This document shows positions 55,514-63,200 of a DNA stretch of 64,000 nucleotides, in pieces (the stretch's first letter is position 1; each line of letters opens with the position of its first letter). Source of the DNA: Asticcacaulis sp. UBA2476 (GTDB taxonomy: Bacteria; Pseudomonadota; Alphaproteobacteria; Caulobacterales; Caulobacteraceae). The notes under the pieces were generated by a model. The model was not told where the DNA came from. It did no database searches and saw only the letters and a list, made by a program, of their open reading frames with translations. The DNA lies in NCBI GenBank assembly GCA_002342035.1, contig DDPE01000062.1, forward strand, positions 30,001-94,000, written 5' to 3'. Both the position numbers and the translations under genes were made by a program.

Positions 55514-56755
55514 CTATCCCTTCCATGTCCTCTCAACTCGCCTGAGTTTGCGCGCCGAGGTCGACAGGCTTTCCTGTCTGAGGGCAATATGGGCGGTGAT
55601 GTTGAGCCCTGACAGCCGCGTTGATAGGGCCTCTTTAGCTTTCTGTGCGGCCTCTGGCGGCGTATCGATTGGCAGGATGAGGTCTATGTCAAACGGCCCG
55701 GTCTGACGTAGGCGAAAATCCGTGATACGCCGGTCGGCATCGACAATGGCATTGCGTAGAATATCCGGCGTTATGGTCTGGCCCGACACCTGAAAAAGAT
55801 CATCGCAGCGTCCGGCAATCTCCGTCACCGCCTGATAGGGTGAGCCGCACGGGCAAGGCGTCTGCGACAGACGCAGCAGGTCATTCATGCGGTAGCGGCA
55901 CATGGCCTGCGCCGTGCGGGTGAAATCGGTTATGACGGGGCTGACAAGGTCGCTGCCCGCCACGGCTTCAAAATCAAAGTGCATGACATCTTCGCACAGA
56001 TGTAGGGTGCCATGGTCGCAGGCAACACCGAGCAAGCCCTCTGTGGCCATATAAATCTGACGCACGCGGAGATGAAACCGTGCCTCGATCACCGTCTTAT
56101 CAAGCGGATCAAGGACTTCGGCACCGGAAAATATGCGCCGCAGGGGCAGGTTCATCCCCTGTTCGGCCAGAGCCCGCAAAACCTTGGGCGGGGCAATGAT
56201 CGTGTCGGGGCGGTAGTCCGGCAGTCTGGCAAAAATAGCCTCCAGACCGTCATTCAGGTCGAAAAAGCGCAAACTCAGGCGCGGTGTTACGGCGGCGGTC
56301 TTATAGAGGGCCGAATTCAGCGGCAGGATCAGGGCGATGCGGGCTGAATCGCGCGGAAAGCGCGGCAGGGTTTTGGCCAGCATAACCCCCAGCCACGCCT
56401 GCCGTTCCTGATCCGACACCACATAAAGCCCGCGATTGCCGCTGGTGCCGGTGCTGGCACCTATGCTGTAGCCGCGTCTTTGGGGGGCATCGCCGCTGAA
56501 GATTTTCCAGCCCTCATCCGCCGTAATGCCGGGGGCATTGAGGGCTGCGAAATTGGTCATCAGTTGCGCCTTATCCATAACCGGCAGGTCTTTGAAACGG
56601 CAGTCATGGAGGTGTGCATAATATGGGAAGGCGGGCAGGGTTTTACGCATCAGGCGCTTGAGCCCGCGCGCCTGCCATTTGGCTACGTCTTCACGGGTTT
56701 TTAAGTGTCTGGCCAGCCAGAGCGTGCGAAAAAAGGCGCTAAGAAACGGGATCAT
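55514..56755 (-). CDS. PaaK/F390-synthetase-like adenylating enzyme
   Basis: A 413-residue member of the acyl-adenylate group. Seen: the phosphate loop STGTSGNRG, IYMATEGLLG, the zinc-like CPCGSPY and the late TEIAGRCDDLFQ. Known relatives activate aryl or other carboxylates as AMP esters. The chosen ATG gives a 17-base overlap with the upstream hydrolase gene; an ATG six codons earlier (56773) is possible. It probably activates the carboxylate building block of this cluster. Confidence 0.8.
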   Translation of the reverse strand: MIPFLSAFFRTLWLARHLKTREDVAKWQARGLKRLMRKTLPAFPYYAHLHDCRFKDLPVMDKAQLMTNFAALNAPGITADEGWKIFSGDAPQRRGYSIGASTGTSGNRGLYVVSDQERQAWLGVMLAKTLPRFPRDSARIALILPLNSALYKTAAVTPRLSLRFFDLNDGLEAIFARLPDYRPDTIIAPPKVLRALAEQGMNLPLRRIFSGAEVLDPLDKTVIEARFHLRVRQIYMATEGLLGVACDHGTLHLCEDVMHFDFEAVAGSDLVSPVITDFTRTAQAMCRYRMNDLLRLSQTPCPCGSPYQAVTEIAGRCDDLFQVSGQTITPDILRNAIVDADRRITDFRLRQTGPFDIDLILPIDTPPEAAQKAKEALSTRLSGLNITAHIALRQESLSTSARKLRRVERTWKG

Positions 56756-57506
56756 GGCACAGCACAATCTCATATTCGGCCAAGGCCGCGCGACGCAGCA
56801 AAGCCATGGAATCTGTCATGGCCACCTCATCGTCATAGACCCACCGTGCCGGGCCACGCGGGGGCCGATCCTCAGCTATGGCCTGCCCTAACCACTGGGC
56901 ATCGGCGGCGTAGATCAGCTTGTGCTGCGGCCACACCAGACCGCAGTGGCCGGTGGCATGGCCGGGCAAGTCCAAAGCCAGCAGGCTGGCGTCACCAAAA
57001 AGGTCGTGGCCGTGCCCAAACGGCAGGTCTGCGACCGGAAGGTCTTCGATGGCGATCAGGCGGGCTTCGAAATCGTCAGGCAAAAGTTCCGTGAACAGGC
57101 CGTGCCGCAGCCTTTGCCAGTGGGTGGTGGTGCTGATTTTAGGCCAGCCCGCAGCGATAAAGCGGGCTTTGGGGAACCGGCGCAAACCGCTGATGTGGTC
57201 GGCGTGGAAGTGCGTCACGAAGACATATTTTACATCATCCGCCCTAAAGCCCAGATCGGCCAGAACGTCTTCGGGTTGGGTCTCAAGGCGCGGGCGCAAA
57301 AGGCTGGCATAGAGCCTGAGTGCCAGACTGCGGTGGCCGGTGGTGACCTCCGGCCCATAGCCGGTATCAATCACAATCGGGCCGTGACGGGGATGCACCC
57401 AGACGCCAAAGCGCACCCCAAGTTTGATGGTGCGCAGGCGGCCTTTGGCCAGAACCAGCCATTCGGGGATGCTGAGGGTCGCGCTATTGGCAAAGACCGG
57501 TCTCAT
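56739..57506 (-). CDS. Metallo-beta-lactamase-fold hydrolase
   Basis: A 255-residue hydrolase with the metal motif THFHADH (His99, His101, Asp103, His104), His183 in PGHATGHCG and Asp202 in AADAQW. The layout is like that of lactonases that open acyl-homoserine lactones. No signal peptide. ATGA overlap with the reductase gene. In this cluster it may hydrolyse a thioester, lactone or beta-lactone intermediate. Confidence 0.88.
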   Translation of the reverse strand: MRPVFANSATLSIPEWLVLAKGRLRTIKLGVRFGVWVHPRHGPIVIDTGYGPEVTTGHRSLALRLYASLLRPRLETQPEDVLADLGFRADDVKYVFVTHFHADHISGLRRFPKARFIAAGWPKISTTTHWQRLRHGLFTELLPDDFEARLIAIEDLPVADLPFGHGHDLFGDASLLALDLPGHATGHCGLVWPQHKLIYAADAQWLGQAIAEDRPPRGPARWVYDDEVAMTDSMALLRRAALAEYEIVLCHDPVS

Positions 57507-58462
57507 GAAGCAAAAGTCCGGCGCAAACCTTCGCTGAAATCGATCTGCGGGTTATATCCCAGATCACGGCGCGCCGCCGTCAGATCGAGGGTCTGGCTGA
57601 ACGCCAGTATGCCTACGCCGTAAGCCGTGATCGGCGGTTCCGGCTGCCCGATACGATGTCGTGCGATATATTCGGCAGCGCGCGCCGCCGCCAGTGCCAG
57701 CCAGACGGGCACGGGCCGAAAGCGCGCGGTTACCCCTGCGGCCTCACTGGCGCGGGAGATGATGTGGTGGACCGCAATAGCCTCGCCACCTGAGATATTG
57801 AAGGTGCGGCCATCATAGCTTTGCGGGGCCTCAATCGCGCTCACGATGGCAGCCACCACATCGTCAACATGGGTGAGGTCAGTCACTGCGGCTCCGTTGC
57901 GCAGCAGGGGCAGGCGCTGGGTTTGAGCCGCCCGGATAAGCCGTGGCAGCAGGGCGGTGTCGCCCTGACCATAGATGCCACGGGGGCGTAAGATAAGGGT
58001 GTTCAGGTCTGAGGTACGCGCCATGTCTTCTGCGATCGCCTTGGTGGCGGCATAGTCATTGACCGGCGGCGGCAGCGGGGCGTCCTCAGACAGGTTCAAC
58101 TGGTCACAAAACCGAAAGGCGACGCTGGGGGAGGATATGGCCACAAAGCGCCTGACCTTAAGTTGGCGGGCGATAGTGATGGCGTGTTGTGTGCCGGTGA
58201 CATTGGCCTGTTCAAACGCCGTGCGCAGCCCCCACGTCGACGACAGGGCCGCGGCATGAACAAAGGTATCGGCCTGATTCCACGTTTGAAGCGGGGTTGT
58301 ACTGGCCAGATCGAGGGCTTCGAAAGCGATGCCATCGGCGCGTAAGACTTCGCCTTTCAGGACATCGCGGCCCAGCCCCAGCACCTGATGGCCAAGGCCG
58401 TGCAGGTGGCGGCACAGATGTCCGCCCAAAAAGCCTGTGGCACCGGAAACGACAATTTTCAT
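57503..58462 (-). CDS. NAD(P)-dependent 3beta-HSD/epimerase-type reductase
   Basis: A 319-residue extended short-chain dehydrogenase: GATGFLGGHL nucleotide site, catalytic YAATK, and RPRGIYGQGD. It resembles OleD-type reductases that act on 2-alkyl-3-oxo acids made by a KAS III-like partner. The start is fixed by the ATGA overlap with the ketosynthase gene; the longer in-frame reading lies wholly inside that gene. Confidence 0.85.
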   Translation of the reverse strand: MKIVVSGATGFLGGHLCRHLHGLGHQVLGLGRDVLKGEVLRADGIAFEALDLASTTPLQTWNQADTFVHAAALSSTWGLRTAFEQANVTGTQHAITIARQLKVRRFVAISSPSVAFRFCDQLNLSEDAPLPPPVNDYAATKAIAEDMARTSDLNTLILRPRGIYGQGDTALLPRLIRAAQTQRLPLLRNGAAVTDLTHVDDVVAAIVSAIEAPQSYDGRTFNISGGEAIAVHHIISRASEAAGVTARFRPVPVWLALAAARAAEYIARHRIGQPEPPITAYGVGILAFSQTLDLTAARRDLGYNPQIDFSEGLRRTFAS

Positions 58463-59439
58463 AGGATTAGCGCCAGACCGCCCAGCGACATACCGGCGGA
58501 AGTGCCCAGTATCAGGGTGCGCAGACCTGCCGGATGGCGTTGCCGCGCCAAATGCAGGGCGGTCGGAATGGAGGCCGCGATCTGGTTGCCGTAGTCGCGC
58601 ACAATGTTCATGACGATATCGGCAGAAAAACCGCACCGGCGGGTCAAGTGCGCCAGAGCGCCGGGGCTGGCCTGATGGGGCACAATCAGTTCGACATCGT
58701 CGCGCTGCCATCCGGCCTGATCCAGCAGGCGGTCCAGAAACGGTTCAAAATGCCGCAACGTCAGCTTAAACAAAGCGTCGCCTTCCATGTGAAACCGGCT
58801 GTGCCTGTCGAAAGCCTCACGATCGGCATGATAGTCATAGCGGGTGCCGCCCGCCCCCAGTGAGCAGGCGTCATAGCCCGACGGATAGGTTTCCATGCGT
58901 GAGGCCAGCAGGCGGCCATCGCCTTGACCGGTAATCACGACCGCTGCCGCGCCGTCACCGAACAGGGCCGCCGTCGCCGGGTCCTGCGCCCAGGGCAGGG
59001 CGCGTGAGGCGACTTCTGAGGCGACCACCAGCGCCACCTTATTGCCGACCATGTGGCTGGCGATATCAAGCGCCGTGACAAAGCTCAGGCAGGTCGAATT
59101 GATATCGAATGCCATACAGGCGCCGTCAGTTATGCCTAACCGCGCCTGTATCAGCGGCGCTGTGGACGGGATCGACTGATAGGGCACGGCGGCGGCAAAC
59201 AGAATAAATTCTACATCGTCCGGGGACAGGCGGGCTTCGGTCATGGCCGCGCGCGCCGCACTTACAGCCAGGTCAATCTGGTCTTCCTTATCGCAGACAT
59301 AGCGACCATAAACACCTGAGCGCCGGTAAAGCCATCCGGCCGGGCGTCCGATAAGGGTATCAATATCTTCTGAAAGTCGACAGGTTTCGGGCACGGCCAT
59401 GCCACTGCCTAATATTGTCAAAGGACGAACTTCCGTCAC
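58459..59439 (-). CDS. KAS III-like 3-oxoacyl synthase
   Basis: A 326-residue condensing enzyme with the full FabH-type triad: Cys117 (NSTCLSF), His255 (VPHQAS) and Asn285 (YGNQIAAS). It condenses an acyl thioester with another acyl or malonyl unit. It stands apart from any fatty-acid synthesis genes, and heads the operon with an OleD-like reductase, so a dedicated biosynthetic role is more likely than FabH duty. GTG start with GGGA upstream. Confidence 0.9.
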   Translation of the reverse strand: MTEVRPLTILGSGMAVPETCRLSEDIDTLIGRPAGWLYRRSGVYGRYVCDKEDQIDLAVSAARAAMTEARLSPDDVEFILFAAAVPYQSIPSTAPLIQARLGITDGACMAFDINSTCLSFVTALDIASHMVGNKVALVVASEVASRALPWAQDPATAALFGDGAAAVVITGQGDGRLLASRMETYPSGYDACSLGAGGTRYDYHADREAFDRHSRFHMEGDALFKLTLRHFEPFLDRLLDQAGWQRDDVELIVPHQASPGALAHLTRRCGFSADIVMNIVRDYGNQIAASIPTALHLARQRHPAGLRTLILGTSAGMSLGGLALIL

Positions 59440-59489
59440 GCTGGTCCCGTTCTCAACTCTTTGGCTCGCCCCTATGGAATGCCCGCCAA

Positions 59490-59517
59490 ACTATATGTAG
59501 CCCGCCGGTCATGGCAA
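59490..59517 (-). promoter_or_regulatory. Sigma-70-type promoter for the KAS III operon
   Basis: On the minus strand TTGCCA (59517-59512), 16 bases, then TATAGT (59495-59490); five of six matches in each box. Transcription would start near 59483, giving a leader of about 44 bases. Confidence 0.5.
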
Positions 59518-59560
59518 GCGACTGTTTGTCCTGAATATCAGCTTTCAGGGAGGTAAACCT

Positions 59561-59605
59561 ATGGCCCGGGTATTAAAGTGGAGATATCAAGCACGGCTAC
59601 TTTAA
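59561..59605 (+). CDS. Possible 14-residue peptide ORF
   Basis: ATG lies seven bases behind an excellent AGGGAGG (59547-59553) and encodes MARVLKWRYQARLL, a basic amphipathic peptide. It runs antisense to the spacer between the Lrp gene and the KAS III operon. A weak attaaagt/actttaat pairing (59572-59606) covers it. It may be chance. Confidence 0.2.
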   Translation: MARVLKWRYQARLL

Positions 59606-59612
59606 TCTATAT

Positions 59613-60101
59613 TTATCCGTGGAATATTATCGGCGGAGTTGTCAGGTTTCTGACTTCGCGCATGACGAAACTGCTTCTGATCTTGGCAACGTGGGGCAGG
59701 GTTGACAGTTCCCGGCGATAGATCGAGTCGTAGGTTTCAAATGACGCGACGTTCAGGATCATAATAAAGTCGGTATCGCCCGAAACAAAGCTACAGAAAG
59801 ACATGGACGGACTTCTGAGAACGGCCTGTTCAAAATCGTTCAAAGCATGTTCTGCCTGAGAGGACAACTCAATAGAGACTATAACAATCATGCTTAGACC
59901 AAGCGTTTTATAATTCAGATTGACCGTGTAACCTGAAATTATGCCAGATTCTTCTAAAATTTTACGGCGACGGGCAACGGCTGTACTTGACAGATTAAGC
60001 CGCTCGCCCAAGGCCACATCCGACATGCGGCCATCTTCGGTCAATTGTCGTAAGATTTTGTAATCTGTAGCATCAAGCCGCTTCGTGTCGAAATTCATCA
60101 A
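59613..60101 (-). CDS. Lrp/AsnC-family regulator
   Basis: A 162-residue regulator: N-terminal helix-turn-helix (LDATDYKILRQLTEDGR, LNLSSTAVARRRKILEESG) and C-terminal RAM domain (SIELSSQAEHALNDFEQAV, VSGDTDFIMILNV). Such proteins bind amino acids. It is divergent from a TBDT and M20 amidohydrolase set and probably controls it. The start could be the second codon. Confidence 0.92.
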   Translation of the reverse strand: MMNFDTKRLDATDYKILRQLTEDGRMSDVALGERLNLSSTAVARRRKILEESGIISGYTVNLNYKTLGLSMIVIVSIELSSQAEHALNDFEQAVLRSPSMSFCSFVSGDTDFIMILNVASFETYDSIYRRELSTLPHVAKIRSSFVMREVRNLTTPPIIFHG

Positions 60102-60177
60102 AAAAATCCTCTTTTGGTTCCGATTTCAAACCATATGCTAATAAATAGACTGAAATTTCCGAGATATTCAACCCATC

Positions 60178-60196
60178 GTCATGTTAACGTCATGTT
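60178..60196. promoter_or_regulatory. Tandem GTCATGTT repeats, regulator-site candidate
   Basis: gtcatgtt occurs twice (60178-60185 and 60189-60196), one helical turn apart, directly upstream of a -10-like TATAAA at 60197-60202. Placed between the divergent Lrp and TBDT genes, they may be where the Lrp protein binds. A GGAGG at 60251-60255 has no start codon behind it. Confidence 0.4.
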
Positions 60197-60284
60197 TATA
60201 AAGTTCCGCGGCGCGTATTTGCCGGCCTAAGCCACATAAATATTACAGGAGGAAACCACACTTCGACACATAAGGGGATTTAGT

Positions 60285-63095
60285 ATGTCGAACACAAGGT
60301 TTCCAAAGTTACTAACGGCTACATCATTGGTCGCACTATTTACCTGCAGTTCCGTATGGGCGCAGGAAGCCCCGGCCCCCGCACCGGATTCCGCTGAGGA
60401 AGAGGTGCAGGAAGTCGTGGTCACTGGTTCGCGCGTTGTGCGCAACGGCTTTGCCGCCCCCACCCCGGTCAACGTACTGGGCAAGGAAGAAATCAAGGCC
60501 GAAGCCCCCGCCAACATCGCTGATTTCGTCAACACCTTGCCATCGGTTAAGGGCAGTGCGACGGCTTCCAACTCATCGGGGGCCTTGTCGAACGGTCAGG
60601 CGGGCATCAGTGCGTTGAACCTGCGGGCTCTGGGGACGGGTCGCACGCTGGTTCTGTTTGACGGGCAGCGTTCGGTGATTTCGTCGGCCACCGGCCTTGT
60701 CGACACCAATACCTTTCCGCAGTCGTTGATTGAGCGCGTCGAAGTCGTAACCGGCGGGGCCTCTTCGGCCTATGGTTCAGATGCCATCGGCGGGGTGGTC
60801 AACTTTATCCTTGATAAGAAATATACCGGCTTCAAGACGACGGCTGAATACGGCGAAACCGCCGAAGGCGACGCCGAAAACTGGAAGCTGAACGCCACCT
60901 ATGGCGCAGGCTTTGCCGATGATCGTGGCCATTTCCTGCTGAGCTACGAAAAGGCCAAGCAGGAAGGGGTGCATTATACGGCGCGCGACTGGGCCCAAAA
61001 GGGCTATTTCTCGATGCGTAACCCCAATACGGCAGCGGGGCAGCCCTTTTATATCGTCTCTGACGGCATTGGTTTGTCGAGCCTGACGCCGGGCGGTCTG
61101 ATCACGGCTGGGCCGCTGAGAGGCACCTATTTCGGCGAAGGCGGTTCGGTCAATCAACTGACCTACGGCGCGGCATCGGGCCAGTGGATGCTGGGCGGCG
61201 ACTGGCAATATCCGACATCGGGCATGATCGGCACCAACAGTCTGGTGGCCGGCGATGATCGCGACAGCCTTTTTACGCGCCTGAGCTATGAGGTCACACC
61301 GTATCTGAATGTGTTCGCTCAGGCGTCCTACGCTAAATATGAAGGCTTAAGCTACTACATCCAGCCGACCACAACCGGCGTGACGATCCGCTCAGACAAT
61401 GCCTATCTGCCCGCATCGGTCCGCACCGCCATGACCAACGCTGGCGTCACCTCCTTTGTCATGGGTACCAGCAACGGTGACATGCCGGCGTCGGGCAGCA
61501 CCATGGAGCGCGAAACTCAGCGTTATGTGGTCGGCGCTGACGGTAACTTTGATGCGCTCGGCTTAGGCTTTAAGTGGGACAGCTATTACCAGATGGGCAT
61601 CACCGACACGGTCGAAGCCCTGACCGATACCTATAACAACGCCCTTCTGACGCTGGCGACCGACGCGGTTTTCCGTCCCGGCACGACCGAAATCGTGTGC
61701 CGCTCGACCGTGACCAATCCGACCAATGGCTGCGTACCGCTCAATCGTTTTGGTATCGGCGTCGCAGATGCCGCAGCGCTTGATTATGTTCTGGGTACAC
61801 CGACCCGTAAGCAGCGCTTTGAGCAGGACGTGGCGGCCGTCAACTTCTCGACCAGCGACATCATGGGCTGGGCCGGGCCGATCTCTCTGGCCTTCGGGGC
61901 GGAGTGGCGTCGTGAGGCGATGGACGGCTTTGTGCCGCCGCAATACCAGAGCGGCTGGAAATACGGTAACTTCAAGGTCTCGACCGGTTCCTACGAAGTG
62001 GCCGAAGCCTATGTCGAAGCCGTGGTGCCGATGTTCAAGGGCTTTGATCTGAACGCTGCCTTCCGCTATGCGGACTACTCCACCTCCGGGCCTGCCCGTC
62101 CGTGGAAAGTCGGCTTTACCTATGCGCCGATCGAAGACATCAAGCTGCGCTACACCATGTCGCGTGATATCCGCGCGCCGAACCTGTCGGAGCTTTACGA
62201 TTCCGGCACGGCCCGCTCCAACTCGGTCGCCATTAACGGCACGTCGGTCGCCTTCGTACAAAACCTTCAGGGCTCAACTCTGGTGAAGCCCGAAGTGGCC
62301 GATGGCATCGGTGTGGGGGTGGTGGTGCGTCCGCGCTTCTGGCCGGGCTTTGAAGCTTCGGTCGACTATTATGACATTGAGGTCGAAGGCGTCATCAGCT
62401 TCGTTACCGCCCAGCAGGTTGCGGACTATTGTAACATCAACGGTATCCAGAGCTACTGCAACAACATGATCTATAGCGGTCCGACGCTGCAGACCATCAA
62501 CCTCTATTATGACAACCTCAACCGCATGCTGGCGCGCGGTATGGATATCGAAGCTTCCTATCGCTTCAATCTGGCCGATGTCTATTCTAAGGCCAGCGGG
62601 TCTTTGAGCCTGCGCGGTATGGCGACCCACTACATCACCAACATCACCGATGATGGCGTGACGGCGGTTGATTTTGCCGGTTCCAACTCCGGATCGACGC
62701 CGAACTGGGTTTACCGCATTACGGCGCTTTATAAGCTTGATCCGTGGACGATCAATCTGACGGCGCGCGGGGTCTCCGACGGGGTTTTGTCGAACGCCTA
62801 TACCGAATGCACCAGCGGCTGCCCGGCCAGTGTCGCCCCTTACTACACCATCAACGACAATACAGTTGACGGGGCGGTCTATTTCGATGTGGCGGTCAAC
62901 CGCGTCATCGAGATCGGTGGCGTCAAGGCCGAAGCCTATCTGTCCATCAAGAACCTGATGGATAAAGACCCGGTGCTGTTGTCCAGCCCCGCAAACCTCG
63001 GTGCCGAAAACACCCCGGCCTATCTGCAAACCAACCGGGGGCTCTATGACGTCATGGGCCGCGTCTACCGCGTTGGCCTGCGGATGGAGTTCTAG
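60285..63095 (+). CDS. TonB-dependent receptor (Lrp/amidohydrolase-linked)
   Basis: A 936-residue receptor without STN domain. Signal ends SVWAQE; TonB box EVVVTGSRVVRNG; plug with ADFVNTLPSVKGSAT, LFDGQRSVISS and GGASSAYGSDAIGGVVNF; barrel ends YRVGLRMEF. Several Cys pairs occur in the extracellular region (DYCNINGIQSYCN, TECTSGCPAS). Start behind AGGGGATTTAGT. Its cargo is probably cleaved by the M20 enzyme encoded next. Confidence 0.93.
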   Translation: MSNTRFPKLLTATSLVALFTCSSVWAQEAPAPAPDSAEEEVQEVVVTGSRVVRNGFAAPTPVNVLGKEEIKAEAPANIADFVNTLPSVKGSATASNSSGALSNGQAGISALNLRALGTGRTLVLFDGQRSVISSATGLVDTNTFPQSLIERVEVVTGGASSAYGSDAIGGVVNFILDKKYTGFKTTAEYGETAEGDAENWKLNATYGAGFADDRGHFLLSYEKAKQEGVHYTARDWAQKGYFSMRNPNTAAGQPFYIVSDGIGLSSLTPGGLITAGPLRGTYFGEGGSVNQLTYGAASGQWMLGGDWQYPTSGMIGTNSLVAGDDRDSLFTRLSYEVTPYLNVFAQASYAKYEGLSYYIQPTTTGVTIRSDNAYLPASVRTAMTNAGVTSFVMGTSNGDMPASGSTMERETQRYVVGADGNFDALGLGFKWDSYYQMGITDTVEALTDTYNNALLTLATDAVFRPGTTEIVCRSTVTNPTNGCVPLNRFGIGVADAAALDYVLGTPTRKQRFEQDVAAVNFSTSDIMGWAGPISLAFGAEWRREAMDGFVPPQYQSGWKYGNFKVSTGSYEVAEAYVEAVVPMFKGFDLNAAFRYADYSTSGPARPWKVGFTYAPIEDIKLRYTMSRDIRAPNLSELYDSGTARSNSVAINGTSVAFVQNLQGSTLVKPEVADGIGVGVVVRPRFWPGFEASVDYYDIEVEGVISFVTAQQVADYCNINGIQSYCNNMIYSGPTLQTINLYYDNLNRMLARGMDIEASYRFNLADVYSKASGSLSLRGMATHYITNITDDGVTAVDFAGSNSGSTPNWVYRITALYKLDPWTINLTARGVSDGVLSNAYTECTSGCPASVAPYYTINDNTVDGAVYFDVAVNRVIEIGGVKAEAYLSIKNLMDKDPVLLSSPANLGAENTPAYLQTNRGLYDVMGRVYRVGLRMEF

Positions 63096-63106
63096 TTGTA
63101 ATCCCC

Positions 63107-63139
63107 ATGCCCTGCTGTTTTTACGGCAGGGCATTTTTA
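63107..63139 (+). terminator. Terminator between TBDT and M20 genes
   Basis: A 9-base perfect stem (atgccctgc at 63107-63115, gcagggcat at 63126-63134) followed by TTTT, eleven bases past the TBDT stop. Confidence 0.85.
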
Positions 63140-63200
63140 TTACCGGTCACGCCTGAAACGGGCGTGCATATCCTCTTTAAAATTACAGGAGTAAACGCGT

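Noticed and set aside
58463..58711. Extension of the reductase gene into the KAS III gene
   Set aside because: It is an overlapping shadow frame; the Rossmann motif starts right at the ATG at 58462.
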